From Clostridiales bacterium (lineage in GTDB: Bacteria > Bacillota > Clostridia > Lachnospirales > CAG-274), in the NCBI GenBank assembly GCA_021201395.1, contig JAJQFB010000127.1:1-34945 (forward strand): 34,945 nt of DNA, in the 5' to 3' direction. Below are positions 1-7,610 of this stretch, piece by piece; position 1 is the first letter of the stretch; the number at the start of each line of letters is the position of its first letter. The notes below the pieces were generated by a model. The model was not told the origin of the DNA, did not search any database, and saw only the letters and a program-made list of their open reading frames with translations. The translations under genes and the position numbers were made by a program.

Positions 1-47
1 CTTTCATCACTATTTGTGCCGGCGTGTGCGGCGGAATGGAGATTATA

Positions 48-320
48 ATGAAAAATTTGAACGAAACCCAACAGATGAATTATCAGATTGACAGGAATGC
101 CCATTCCGAAGCTGCCTATATTATTGCCCAGGTTTACAAGGCTCTAAAGGAAAAGGGCTATGACCCGGTTAATCAGATTGTAGGCTATATCTTATCGGGG
201 GATCCTACCTATATTACGGGTCACAATAACGCAAGAAGCCTTATAAGCAAGCTTGAAAGAGACGAGCTTTTGGAGGAAATTGTTGCTACCTATTTAAAGA
301 AAACAATAGGCAGGAAATGA
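48..320 (+). CDS. ireB: IreB family regulatory phosphoprotein (UPF0297)
   Basis: Small cytosolic protein of about 90 residues. In enterococci IreB is a substrate of the Ser/Thr kinase IreK and lowers cephalosporin resistance; in clostridia it is a conserved member of the alaS-ireB-ruvX cluster. The sequence shows the family core: an N-terminal T-Q-Q-M-N-Y-Q stretch (Thr is the phosphorylated region in IreB), then [19 protein letters not shown] and the [18 protein letters not shown] block. An ATG at 24 is also in frame, but the ATG at 48 follows a GGAG motif at good distance and gives the usual family length, so 48 is chosen. The stop overlaps the ruvX start (ATGA), which implies translational coupling. 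Family assignment is firm; the phosphorylation role here is inferred from homologues. Confidence 0.93.
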   Translation: MKNLNETQQMNYQIDRNAHSEAAYIIAQVYKALKEKGYDPVNQIVGYILSGDPTYITGHNNARSLISKLERDELLEEIVATYLKKTIGRK

Positions 321-781
321 GGATTTTAGGGCTTGATTTCGGTTCAAAAACAATAGGTGTTGCCGTAAGCGGCGAAACGGGCGGAATTGCCGTAGGAGTT
401 GAAACCTTAAGAAGAGAAAGGGAAGAAAACCTAAAGGCAAACGTACACAGAATCGGGGATTTAATAAAGGAATACAACATAGGTATAATTGTTTTGGGTT
501 TTCCTAAAAATATGGACGGAAGTCTTTCGGAGAGATGCGAAAAGACACTTGTTTTTAAGGACAGACTTGAAAGAACCTTTAAAAAAGTAAAAGTAGACCT
601 GCAGGACGAGCGGCTTACTTCCGTTCAGGCTGAGAGGGCTATGGCTTTTGCAGGTGTTAAAAGCAGACGCCGAAAGGAAATTGTTGACGAAGGGGCGGCT
701 GTTATTATACTGCAAACCTATCTTGACAGGATAAGACTTGAATCGGAAAACAACAGGGAAGGAGAAGGCTTTAATGGCTGA
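317..781 (+). CDS. ruvX: Holliday junction resolvase-like / pre-16S rRNA nuclease YqgF
   Basis: RuvX/YqgF is an RNase H-fold nuclease that trims the 5' end of pre-16S rRNA and was first described as a putative Holliday junction resolvase. The 154-residue length is normal. The N-terminal [14 protein letters not shown] carries the first catalytic Asp (residue 7). A mid-protein [11 protein letters not shown] block, the [13 protein letters not shown] motif and a C-terminal [14 protein letters not shown] segment supply the remaining acidic residues typical of the fold. It overlaps ireB by 4 nt upstream and the DUF1292 gene by 8 nt downstream, so all three are very probably co-translated. Nothing is truncated or unusual. 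Confidence 0.95.
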   Translation: MRILGLDFGSKTIGVAVSGETGGIAVGVETLRREREENLKANVHRIGDLIKEYNIGIIVLGFPKNMDGSLSERCEKTLVFKDRLERTFKKVKVDLQDERLTSVQAERAMAFAGVKSRRRKEIVDEGAAVIILQTYLDRIRLESENNREGEGFNG

Positions 782-1070
782 AGATTTTAATGATGATAAA
801 AATACCCTTGAAATTATAGTTATGAAAGACGACGAGGGTTTGGAAACGGATTTTTTTGTTATTGACGCCGCCGAGGAGGACGGTAAGAAGTTCCTTCTTG
901 TAGTGGCCTGTGAAGATTATGACAATGAAGAGCCTGAGGCATATATAATAAAGGAAATTAAGGACGAGGGCGAAGAAATTTCCTTTGAATTTGTTACGGA
1001 CGAAAACGAATATGCACAGGCAGCCGTTTTGATGAGCGGCGATGATGATGATTATGAGATTATAATGTAA
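774..1070 (+). CDS. DUF1292 family protein (YrzB-like)
   Basis: Highly acidic small cytosolic protein (98 residues from the chosen start) of the DUF1292 family, which follows ireB and ruvX in most Firmicutes and has no established biochemical role. The family pattern is visible: a short beta-strand block around IIVMKDDEGLETDFFVID, then KFLLVVACEDYDNEEPEAYIIKEI and an acidic tail ending DDDDYEIIM. A start 36 nt upstream (738) is possible, but the ATG at 774 lies 7 nt after an AGGGAAGGAG motif and gives the usual N-terminus, so it is preferred. It overlaps the 3' end of ruvX by 8 nt. The acidity suggests binding to a basic partner, but that is speculation. Confidence 0.9.
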   Translation: MAEDFNDDKNTLEIIVMKDDEGLETDFFVIDAAEEDGKKFLLVVACEDYDNEEPEAYIIKEIKDEGEEISFEFVTDENEYAQAAVLMSGDDDDYEIIM

Positions 1071-1085
1071 CATGGAGGTGTAGTT

Positions 1086-2765
1086 TTGGTTACAAGAAGA
1101 ACCGGAAAGCTCAAGGTGATACCCTTGGGCGGATTAAATGAAATCGGGAAAAATATGACGCTTTTTGAGTGCGGAGAAGAAGCTGTTATTGTTGACTGCG
1201 GAGTATCCTTTCCCGAGGAGGATATGTTGGGTATTGATCTTGTAATACCCGATTTTTCCTATTGCCACGAAATAAGAAACAAGCTTAAGGGCATAGTTTT
1301 GACCCACGGCCACGAGGATCATATAGGAGCTTTGCCTTACTTTTTAAAGGAAATAAACATTCCCATCTACGGCACAAGGCTTACTATAGGGCTTGTGGAG
1401 TCTAAACTGAGAGAACACGGAATTTTAAACAATGTGGGGAGATATTACGTAAATGCCGGCGAAACGATTCATTTGGGCAGGCATTTTAAAGTAGAATTTA
1501 TACACACCAACCACAGCATAGCCGATTCGGCGGCTTTGGCCATAAAAACTCCCGTAGGGGTAGTTATTCATTCGGGAGACTTTAAGGTTGACTATACGCC
1601 TATTGACGGTGAAATTATAAATTTAAGACGTTTTGCGGAGCTTGGAGGAGAGGGCGTTCTTTTGTTTATGTGCGAAAGTACAAACGTAGAGCTTCCGGGA
1701 TATACCTTAAGCGAAAAATCCGTAGGGGCTAAGTTCGACCAGATTTTCAGAGAAACCCCAGAAAACAGGATAATGGTGGCTACCTTTTCCTCAAATGTCC
1801 ACAGGATTCAGCAGATTATGAACTCCGCCTACAAATACAACAGAAAGGTTGCGGTTATAGGCAGGAGTATGTCAAACGTTGTTAAAACCGCCATAGAGTT
1901 AGGCTATATGACACCGCCCCCGAACACACTTATAGACATAACCGAAATAGGCAGGTATGAGGACAACAGAGTTGTAATAGTTATGACAGGCTCACAGGGA
2001 GAGACAATGTCGGCTCTTTCGAGAATTGCCCAAAACGACCACAAGCAGGTTGACGTAAGAACGGGGGACAAAATTATAATAAGTGCTTCGCCTATACCGG
2101 GAAACGAAAAGGCCGTTTACAGGCTTATAAATGACCTTCTCAAGAAAGGAGCCGAAGTTATATATGAGGGCATAATGGACGTTCACGTTTCGGGTCACGC
2201 AAGGCAGGAGGAAATAAAGCTTCTGCACAGCCTCGTTAAGCCTGAGTTTTTTGTTCCCATTCACGGCGAGTTTAAGATGCTTAAGACCCACGCCCGTCTT
2301 GCGGAAGATTTGGGTGTGAACAAAAAGAATGTCTTTGTGCTGGGTTTGGGAGACGTTTTGGAGCTTGACAGAAGCAGGGCGAAAATTACGGGAAGCGTTC
2401 CTACGGGACAGGTATTTGTCGATGGCTTAGGAGTAGGCGATGTAGGAAATATTGTTATACGAGACAGGCGGCACCTATCTCAGGACGGTCTTATGATTGT
2501 TGTTGTGGCTATGGAAAGAAACAGCGGCAGGGTTGTCTCCGGGCCGGATATTATTTCAAGAGGTTTTGTTTATGTGAGAGAATCGGAAGCCCTTATGGAA
2601 GGGGCAAGAGAGGTCGTAAGAGAAGCCCTCGATATGTGTGAGGACAGGAACATTACAGAGTGGACATACATTAAGAGCCTTATAAAGGACACCTTAAAGG
2701 ACTATATCTGGAAAAAGACAAAGAGAAGCCCTATGATTCTGCCTATTATAATGGACATAGTTTAA
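1086..2765 (+). CDS. rnj: Ribonuclease J
   Basis: RNase J is a metallo-beta-lactamase/beta-CASP ribonuclease with endonuclease and 5'-3' exonuclease activity, central to mRNA decay and rRNA maturation in Firmicutes. The zinc-binding HGHEDH motif lies at residues 74-79. FIHTNHSIADS, VIHSGDFKVD and the beta-CASP HVSGHARQEEIKLL and FVPIHGEFKML motifs follow in the normal order. Length (559) is typical, including the C-terminal domain after about residue 450. The start is a TTG, chosen because a GGAGGTG site ends 5 nt upstream and the first residues VTRRTGKLKVIPLGG match the family N-terminus. The gap to the DUF1292 gene is only 15 nt, so it is probably in the same operon. Whether it corresponds to J1 or J2 cannot be told here. 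Confidence 0.96.
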   Translation: MVTRRTGKLKVIPLGGLNEIGKNMTLFECGEEAVIVDCGVSFPEEDMLGIDLVIPDFSYCHEIRNKLKGIVLTHGHEDHIGALPYFLKEINIPIYGTRLTIGLVESKLREHGILNNVGRYYVNAGETIHLGRHFKVEFIHTNHSIADSAALAIKTPVGVVIHSGDFKVDYTPIDGEIINLRRFAELGGEGVLLFMCESTNVELPGYTLSEKSVGAKFDQIFRETPENRIMVATFSSNVHRIQQIMNSAYKYNRKVAVIGRSMSNVVKTAIELGYMTPPPNTLIDITEIGRYEDNRVVIVMTGSQGETMSALSRIAQNDHKQVDVRTGDKIIISASPIPGNEKAVYRLINDLLKKGAEVIYEGIMDVHVSGHARQEEIKLLHSLVKPEFFVPIHGEFKMLKTHARLAEDLGVNKKNVFVLGLGDVLELDRSRAKITGSVPTGQVFVDGLGVGDVGNIVIRDRRHLSQDGLMIVVVAMERNSGRVVSGPDIISRGFVYVRESEALMEGAREVVREALDMCEDRNITEWTYIKSLIKDTLKDYIWKKTKRSPMILPIIMDIV

Positions 2766-2816
2766 ACAGTTTAAATGGTTTAAGATTAAATTTAATGTGT
2801 GTATGAGGAAAACATT

Positions 2817-3176
2817 ATGGAAGATTTATACAACAGCATAGCAAATGTATGCAGAGAATTTGAAAACAGCAGCGTTTTAAGCGATTATTTGGCCGCAAAA
2901 GCTGAAGTGGAGGCGGACAAAGAGAGCCTTTCAAAAATAAGGGAATTTCAGAAGCTGCATCTTAAGGTGAACGAAAAGGAGGCTAAAGGTCAGGAGGACT
3001 TCGGCCTGCGCCACCACGCCTCAACAACATATTTTGAGCTTTTGAGGACACCGGTCTGTGCAAGGTTTATAAACGCCGAAAACAGACTTTTAAGCCACCT
3101 AAAATATTACGACGACTGTATAAAGGGTGTTCTTAAGAAAAAGGGAATTAACGGTTTTGGGGGCGATGAACAATGA
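2817..3176 (+). CDS. YlbF/YmcA (Com_YlbF) family protein
   Basis: Small, helical, charged protein of about 119 residues matching the YlbF/YmcA family. In Bacillus these proteins form the YlbF-YmcA-YaaT complex that steers RNase Y-dependent mRNA maturation and affects competence, sporulation and biofilm. The pattern of long amphipathic helices (SSVLSDYLAAKAEVEADKES and the FQKLHLKVNEKEAKGQ segment), without membrane segments or a signal peptide, fits. A GTG at 2799 is in frame, but the ATG at 2817 sits 8 nt after GAGG and gives the standard N-terminus, so 2817 is used. Position directly behind RNase J agrees with an RNA-decay role (inference). The stop overlaps the next start by 4 nt. Confidence 0.78.
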   Translation: MEDLYNSIANVCREFENSSVLSDYLAAKAEVEADKESLSKIREFQKLHLKVNEKEAKGQEDFGLRHHASTTYFELLRTPVCARFINAENRLLSHLKYYDDCIKGVLKKKGINGFGGDEQ

Positions 3177-3889
3177 AAGAGGGGTTTATACCCTCCGGAA
3201 GTGCCAAAATACACTATGAGATACACGGAGAGGAAAACGACAGGGTTCTTGTTTTGATTCACGGAAATTCCGGAAATTTACACTATTTTGACCCTCAGAT
3301 TGAATATTTTAAAAAGAATTTTAAGGTTCTTGCCATAGACAGCCGTGGCCACGGGGAGTCCTCTTTCGGAAAGGGGACCTTAAGCCTTACGGTTATGGCC
3401 GACGATTTGTATAACCTTATTATGAATTTCGGCTTTTACAGATTTAACCTTTTGGGCTTTTCCGACGGAGCAAGCATAGCTATGTATTTTGCAATGAAGC
3501 ATAACGATATGCTTGAAAAGCTTATACTTTACGGAGGAAATATTAACCCTTGGGGCGTAAAGCTCAGTTTTCAGCTTCCCGTTTTCGTAACCTACCAGAT
3601 CAACAGGTTCGCCGCCTTTTTAAACCCTCAAATGACAAACTTAAACAAGGAATATTTGGGGCTTATGGTAAACGAACCATATATTGCCGTTGAGGATTTA
3701 AGCAAGATTAAGGCCGACACTCTTGTAATCGTAGGCAGCAAGGATTTAATAAGGAAAAGCCACACGGATAAAATTTACAAAAACCTGCCCAATGCAAGGT
3801 TAGAGATTATAAACGACGGCGACCATTTTGTTTCAAAGAAAAAACCTGAGGCCTTTAACCCTGTTATAGAAAAATTTTTGGCGGAATAA
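3173..3889 (+). CDS. Alpha/beta hydrolase
   Basis: A 238-residue cytosolic serine hydrolase of the alpha/beta-hydrolase fold; the substrate cannot be predicted. The sequence shows the oxyanion loop LIHGNSGN (about residues 27-34), IDSRGHGESS, the nucleophile elbow GFSDGAS with Ser near residue 98, an Asp in VGSKDLI and the catalytic His in NDGDHFVSKKKPE, so the triad is complete. The small cap region with FVTYQINRFAAFL is typical of single-domain esterase-like members. Its ATG overlaps the stop of the upstream YlbF gene, which makes it the last cistron of the ireB-to-hydrolase run; a strong hairpin terminator follows at 3927. Confidence 0.9.
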   Translation: MKEGFIPSGSAKIHYEIHGEENDRVLVLIHGNSGNLHYFDPQIEYFKKNFKVLAIDSRGHGESSFGKGTLSLTVMADDLYNLIMNFGFYRFNLLGFSDGASIAMYFAMKHNDMLEKLILYGGNINPWGVKLSFQLPVFVTYQINRFAAFLNPQMTNLNKEYLGLMVNEPYIAVEDLSKIKADTLVIVGSKDLIRKSHTDKIYKNLPNARLEIINDGDHFVSKKKPEAFNPVIEKFLAE

Positions 3890-3926
3890 ATAATAAAACA
3901 TATATTTTCAAAGCTTTAAGGAGCTA

Positions 3927-3968
3927 CCGCAAAACAGACAATATAAACTGTTTTGCGGCAGTTCTTCT
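3927..3968 (+). terminator. Intrinsic terminator after the alpha/beta hydrolase
   Basis: A perfect 11-bp stem (CCGCAAAACAG at 3927-3937 with CTGTTTTGCGG at 3948-3958) closes a 10-nt A/T loop and is followed by a loose T-rich tract. It lies 37 nt after the hydrolase stop and probably ends the whole upstream run of plus-strand genes. Confidence 0.75.
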
Positions 3969-3969
3969 A

Positions 3970-4260
3970 TGTTTATTTATTGCGGACTGTCATTCTGCCG
4001 CCGCAGGCCTTTGGCTCAGCGAGGCTTTTGAGCTGCGAGGTGCCGCCTGCCCTGCCGATCAGCGCCCGAGGGGTAGCACAAGCCGAGGGAGATGTCAAGG
4101 GTAATACAGAGCTGCGCCCTTGACATCTCCCTCGGTTTGTGCTGCGCAGGAGGTTTTGCGTTTGCCGCCGGGCAAACACCTCTTTTAACAATAGTTTAAC
4201 TTCGGCACCAAAACCTTTTCGCCTTTTACTTGTTAAGCCCTGCAAAGGCTTCGATCTGAA
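3970..4260. repeat. GC-rich extragenic element with a 26-bp inverted repeat
   Basis: This non-coding stretch is clearly richer in G+C than its surroundings. It contains a near-perfect inverted repeat: 4076-4101 pairs with 4117-4142 over 26 bp with one mismatch around a 15-nt loop, and the inner 19 bp (4083-4101 / 4117-4135) are perfect. A 90-codon minus-strand frame is open through it, but it has no ribosome site and a composition expected from GC-rich palindromes. Such elements are typically dispersed extragenic repeats in Clostridia genomes; that this is one is inference, because only one copy lies in the window. Confidence 0.5.
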
Positions 4261-4351
4261 AAATACTTTGTAATAACCGATTTGAGGCAGACCTCTTTTT
4301 CTTGGGCAGTCACAAAAAGGTAACCTAAGTAATAAAAAAGTGCGTACTTTT

Positions 4352-4380
4352 TTGCTTTGTAAATTGTAATAACATATAAT
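4352..4380 (+). promoter_or_regulatory. Sigma-A promoter of the 30-residue peptide gene
   Basis: TTGCTT (4352-4357), a 17-nt spacer and a perfect TATAAT (4375-4380). Immediately downstream lies a small inverted repeat, AAACAG (4384-4389) and CTGTTT (4395-4400), near the expected transcription start; it could be an operator or a 5' stem. Confidence 0.65.
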
Positions 4381-4425
4381 TACAAACAGGAAAGCTGTTT
4401 GAATAATACTTTAGGAGGTCATATT

Positions 4426-4518
4426 ATGGCACTTTCAAATTTATACGGATGGAACACAAAAATCGATACGGCTCCGGCGGCGGCCTGCGGTTCTGCCTGC
4501 GGAGCAGAGGACAAATAA
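4426..4518 (+). CDS. Uncharacterised 30-residue Cys-containing peptide
   Basis: A complete ORF of 30 codons. Its sequence begins MALSNLYGWNTKID, passes through TAPAA and ends AACGSACGAEDK. Support for it being a real gene: a perfect AGGAGGT site (4413-4419) 6 nt before the ATG, a consensus promoter upstream, and a strong intrinsic terminator 5 nt after the stop. It thus stands alone as a monocistronic unit. Two cysteines sit four residues apart in an Ala/Gly-rich tail. There is no signal peptide or membrane segment. The layout (short leader-like N-terminus, small-residue Cys-bearing C-terminus) recalls precursor peptides that are modified or exported, but no modifying enzyme or exporter lies next to it. 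Function unknown; a metal-binding or signalling peptide is equally possible. Confidence 0.65.
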   Translation: MALSNLYGWNTKIDTAPAAACGSACGAEDK

Positions 4519-4522
4519 AGCG

Positions 4523-4568
4523 GGGCTGTGAAAAAATTGAATTTTCAATTTTTCGCAGCCCTCTTATT
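4523..4568 (+). terminator. Intrinsic terminator of the peptide gene
   Basis: A long, almost perfect hairpin: the arm GGGCTGTGAAAAAATTGA (from 4523) pairs with the arm ending at 4561 with one bulge and one mismatch, and is followed by TCTTATTATT. It lies directly behind the stop codon of the 30-residue ORF. Confidence 0.8.
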
Positions 4569-4586
4569 ATTACAAACTATTATTAT

Positions 4587-4901
4587 CTATTCCCAATACA
4601 TAAACCTGATGTTTGTTTTACAATTATCTTCAAGCATTCACAGCGAGATATATCCCTCTGACGTAAATCCGAAAAGCACCGTTTTTAACATATCGACTGA
4701 ATTAATCGACTGAATTATATCCGATTCGTCCCGTATAATGCTCAGGAACATTTTTCAGTTACTTTTTTCAATCCATTCCCTCCATAAATTTGTCAAACGT
4801 TAAAACCGAATCGTTTATGTCTGAAAAATCTGAAATAAACATTGGCAATCTGCCTTGTTTTGGTGTATAATTATTTTTAGTGGTATTTTTTTATCATACA
4901 T
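4587..4901 (-). pseudogene. Decayed transposase N-terminus (IS1182/IS5-like, DUF772 type)
   Basis: Read on the minus strand, about 100 codons of a transposase N-terminus are recognisable once lesions are bridged. In order: MYDKK, then after a one-base shift in an A7 run NYTPKQGRLPMFISDF and DSVLTFDKFMEGMD, two in-frame stops (TGA, TAA), LKNVPEHYTGRIGYNSVD, a 13-bp tandem duplication causing a frame change, DMLKTVLFGFTSEGYISL, another stop, and MLEDNCKTNIRFMYWE before a final stop. The patterns YNxVDMLKxVLFGF and LEDNCKxNIRFMY are those of DUF772-containing transposases. The catalytic DDE portion is absent. With several stops and frame breaks it is a fossil, not a gene. The exact IS family is uncertain. 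Confidence 0.75.
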
Positions 4902-4913
4902 CTATTTTGCCGC

Positions 4914-4966
4914 AAAAAGAGGATTCTTGCTCATCAATCTGAGTAAAAATCCTCTTTATTTGTTAG
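4914..4966 (-). terminator. Probable bidirectional terminator
   Basis: An 18-bp hairpin (4916-4933 with 4940-4957, two imperfect pairs, 6-nt loop) with an A-run on one side and T-rich sequence on the other. It lies downstream of the minus-strand secreted-protein gene (5093-6631) and probably ends its transcript. T-tracts on both sides would let it work in both directions. Confidence 0.6.
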
Positions 4967-5092
4967 GACTGTTTTTTCACCTCCCCTTATTGACTGTCTG
5001 AAACAATCTTTAAATGAACAATCCTTTAAAATTGTGTGTTTTGCTTCTTTAATATATAATAATGAACAGCTTTTTTGCTTTTTCCTAAAAAA

Positions 5093-6631
5093 TTAATCTG
5101 TGGTGTAAATGGCTGTTTTCGTAGAAGAATCCCAGTCAACCTCAACCCCTAAAGCCTCGCCTAAGGCTCTGAAAGGAATGTACATTCTGTTGTCCTTTAT
5201 TTCAGCCTTAACGCCGTAGGACATAGCCGAGGTTACACCGTTAATCGTCACATAATTGCTGTCGGCTGTAAAGGAAATAACATCGTCTCCGGCATATATC
5301 TTAGCCGTTCTTGTGTCAGCGTCCCAGCTTACAATATCGCTTTCATCGGCATCGCTTACACTTCCGCCCAAAATGGCCAAAGCCACAAATCTCAGGGGCA
5401 CAAGGGTGGATGAGCTTTCCGTCTGGATATAGGGTGCCGCCTCCATAAGGCTTGTTTTGCCGTTTATAATTACAGACGTGCTTCCTATTGTAACTCTAAC
5501 CTCATAGCCCGATGTATAGGATACCTCTTCAATGTCATCGTCATCATCATCCTCCTCCGCCGTTTTTGACGAAGATACACCTACGTAATAGTGAGAGCCG
5601 CTGCCGTATGCACTTGATGAGCCTGAGCTCTTTTTAGTTGTTGTTTCCTTTTCTGCAATTATAATGTTTATTGTTGTGGTTTCGATTTCGTCTTCCGTAA
5701 CAGTCTCGCTTTCCGTTTCCGTTTCTGTTTCCGATTCTGTTTCGGTTTCATCGTCGGAGTCTGTATCTGAATCCGTATAATCCTCAGCGGCAAGGCTCAA
5801 GGCCGAAAGAACCGCTTCCGTAATTTCTTCAAGTGAATATACACTGTCGTCAAAACCCCAAGCCTCGTAAAGCTCTAGAGCCTCGTTAGGCGAAAGACCG
5901 GAAAGCTGCTCCGTAAGAGATATTTCCGCCGCCGCAAGCAGGGCTGAAATATCCTCGTCCTCAGTATTTACCTCAAGAGAAATATCCGTTATGACTCCGT
6001 CGGCAACAGTTATTACAGCCGTTACCCGGAGACTTTCCTCTTCCGCCGCTTCCGCACTCTCATAGTCAACAGCCAAATATGCGTCTAAAGACAGCTCTGA
6101 AGCCTCAATATACATATTTACATATACGCCGTCAAAGCTGCTGTCGGGAAGTTCAAACTCTACAGCCGTTACATTTCCGTCGTCGTCCGTTGTTTCCACA
6201 GCCTCAACAGTTTCGCCGGAAGCCTCGGCTCCTTTATAAATAAGCCAGCTGCCTGCCCAAGCTTCCGCTTCTTCCTCTGCTTCGCTCATTGTAAAAGCCG
6301 TAAGCTCAAGGCTGATATTTGCCTCTCCGTCCTCAAAAACCGTAAGACGGCTTTCCGAAATACAGTCAGCCGCAAGAGAAGCCTCCTCTTTATTTTCTGC
6401 ATTTTTAAGGGAAACATCTATATTATATGTACCCGTTTTAAGTGCAGTATTGCCGGAGCCGAAAGAAAATACCGCTTCCGTCACTGTAAGTGCCCCGTCG
6501 GAAGCCGCAGCGTCCTCATTTTCCGCAATACCTAAGCTATTGTCCTCTGTGTCTGCCGCCGCAGCTACGCTGATGCAGGAAACAGCTATAACCGCAGAAA
6601 GCCCCGTCGATAAAATCCTTTTAAATTTCAT
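5093..6631 (-). CDS. Secreted stalk protein with copper-amine-oxidase N-terminal domain
   Basis: A 512-residue exported protein. Residues 1-26 form a signal peptide (basic start MKFKRILS, hydrophobic core, cleavage region AAAADTE). The middle is very acidic and Ala/Glu/Ser-rich and has no recognisable domain. Around residues 285-375 runs a low-complexity linker of Thr/Ser/Glu/Asp repeats and a DDDDDD tract. The C-terminal 140 residues are a copper-amine-oxidase N-domain (PF07833-like) pair: VIINGKTSLMEAAPYI, LVPLRFVALAILGG, MYIPFRALGEALGVEVDWD. In Clostridia such domains occur in envelope or stalk proteins, not in amine oxidases. The start has AGGAGGA 9 nt upstream. The promoter at 6755-6783 is preceded by four phased repeats, so expression is probably controlled by an activator. 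Function unknown. Confidence 0.85.
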   Translation of the reverse strand: MKFKRILSTGLSAVIAVSCISVAAAADTEDNSLGIAENEDAAASDGALTVTEAVFSFGSGNTALKTGTYNIDVSLKNAENKEEASLAADCISESRLTVFEDGEANISLELTAFTMSEAEEEAEAWAGSWLIYKGAEASGETVEAVETTDDDGNVTAVEFELPDSSFDGVYVNMYIEASELSLDAYLAVDYESAEAAEEESLRVTAVITVADGVITDISLEVNTEDEDISALLAAAEISLTEQLSGLSPNEALELYEAWGFDDSVYSLEEITEAVLSALSLAAEDYTDSDTDSDDETETESETETETESETVTEDEIETTTINIIIAEKETTTKKSSGSSSAYGSGSHYYVGVSSSKTAEEDDDDDDIEEVSYTSGYEVRVTIGSTSVIINGKTSLMEAAPYIQTESSSTLVPLRFVALAILGGSVSDADESDIVSWDADTRTAKIYAGDDVISFTADSNYVTINGVTSAMSYGVKAEIKDNRMYIPFRALGEALGVEVDWDSSTKTAIYTTD

Positions 6632-6754
6632 ACTTTTTGTCCTCCTGAATAATTTATGTTTAAGCTTATGTTTGCCTCTGCCCTCCTTTCGTATAATATG
6701 TAAAAATAGCAGAGATAAAGCCGGCTCTCCGGCTGTTTTCCCCCTGTCTGTTTT

Positions 6755-6783
6755 AAAATAACATAAACAAAAACCGCCGTCAA
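6755..6783 (-). promoter_or_regulatory. Promoter of the secreted stalk protein gene
   Basis: On the minus strand TTGACG (6778-6783), 17-nt spacer, TATTTT (6755-6760). The -10 is imperfect, which suits a promoter needing an activator; the repeats at 6794-6854 lie directly upstream of the -35. Confidence 0.5.
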
Positions 6784-6793
6784 GGCGTTTTTT

Positions 6794-6854
6794 CGATTCT
6801 TCATAATTTATTTCGACTTTTCATAAACTCTTTCGATTTTTCACCGATTCTTCA
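6794..6854 (-). promoter_or_regulatory. Four phased direct repeats, candidate activator sites
   Basis: On the minus strand the unit TGAARAATCG occurs at 6845-6854, 6834-6843, 6814-6823 (TGAAAAGTCG) and 6794-6803. Successive starts are 11, 20 and 20 nt apart, and the -35 TTGACG begins exactly 20 nt after the last unit. This puts all repeats on about the same face of the helix, as expected for tandem binding of a response-regulator-type activator. The regulator is not identified; the unit resembles but does not match a Spo0A box. Confidence 0.55.
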
Positions 6855-6889
6855 CTTGGCTGCAAATTCAGATAAATATTCCCGTAATA

Positions 6890-6927
6890 TTCCCGTAAAA
6901 AAGACCTGCCCCGAAAGCAAGTCTTTT
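6890..6927 (-). terminator. Intrinsic terminator after queH
   Basis: On the minus strand the stem AAAGACTTGC / GCAGGTCTTT (one wobble) is followed by a run of T. It lies just beyond the queH stop and ends the spo0A-queH transcript. Confidence 0.75.
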
Positions 6928-6938
6928 ATAAACGTTTT

Positions 6939-7592
6939 TTATTCTTTATCTGCTAAAGTCGATTTTCGCTTTTCCTCCTGCCTTTCACGCCGTGAAAAAA
7001 TACAGCCGCAGTAGTCCTGTCTGTATAGGTTATATTCCGCCGACAGCTCTATGGAATGCTTATAACCGTTCTTCTTTTTAAAGTCCGACGGGAGCCACTT
7101 AACCCCTGCCTTTTCGGCTTCTTCCATACCTATTTTATTAAGCTTCTCGGCGTTTTTTAAAGGGCTTATGGTCAGGGTGGTTGTAAAAAAGTCAAAACCG
7201 CCCTCTTCAGCCGCCCTTGCCGCAGCCTTAAGCCTGAGCCTGAAACAAGCCTCGCACCTCTCTCCCCCCTCTTTTATATCCTCCAAACCTTTAACGGCAT
7301 CAAAGTAATCGGAGGGCTTATATTCGCCCTCTGAAAGCTCCGCCTTGTTTTTAAGGGGAAATTCCCCCAAAAACCGTTTTATTTCGGAAACTCTTTTATA
7401 ATATTCCTCCTGAGGATATATATTGGGGTTATAGTAAAAAACAGTAATATCAAAATATTCCGACAGAAACTCAAGACAGTAGGAGCTGCATGGGGCACAG
7501 CAGGCGTGAAGCAGAAGCCTCGGCCTTTCTCCCCTTTCGGCAATCTCCCCCAAACAAGCCTCAAGCTGTCTGTGATAGTTGATTTTTTTCAT
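6939..7592 (-). CDS. queH: Epoxyqueuosine reductase QueH
   Basis: QueH (formerly DUF208) is the Fe-S enzyme that reduces epoxyqueuosine to queuosine in tRNA, the non-orthologous replacement of QueG. The 217-residue sequence shows the cysteine pair in LLLHACCAPCSS (Cys31-Cys32, plus Cys35), the conserved FYYNPNIYPQEEYYKR block (residues 52-67), a second pair in GERCEACF (Cys113, Cys116) and a C-terminal QDYCGCIFS, as in family members. It starts 18 nt after the spo0A stop on the same strand, so the two are likely co-transcribed. No other queuosine genes are in the window, which is common for salvage-type Clostridia. Confidence 0.93.
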   Translation of the reverse strand: MKKINYHRQLEACLGEIAERGERPRLLLHACCAPCSSYCLEFLSEYFDITVFYYNPNIYPQEEYYKRVSEIKRFLGEFPLKNKAELSEGEYKPSDYFDAVKGLEDIKEGGERCEACFRLRLKAAARAAEEGGFDFFTTTLTISPLKNAEKLNKIGMEEAEKAGVKWLPSDFKKKNGYKHSIELSAEYNLYRQDYCGCIFSRRERQEEKRKSTLADKE

Positions 7593-7610
7593 TACTTTTT
7601 GTTATTCCCG

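Noticed and set aside
3973..4245. 90-codon minus-strand ORF
   Set aside because: No ribosome site, biased Arg/Ser/Pro composition expected from GC-rich palindromic DNA, and it spans the inverted repeat; treated as part of the extragenic element.
4449..4713. Two overlapping plus-strand ORFs of 60-70 codons
   Set aside because: They run through the peptide gene's terminator and the antisense of the transposase fossil; neither has a ribosome site.
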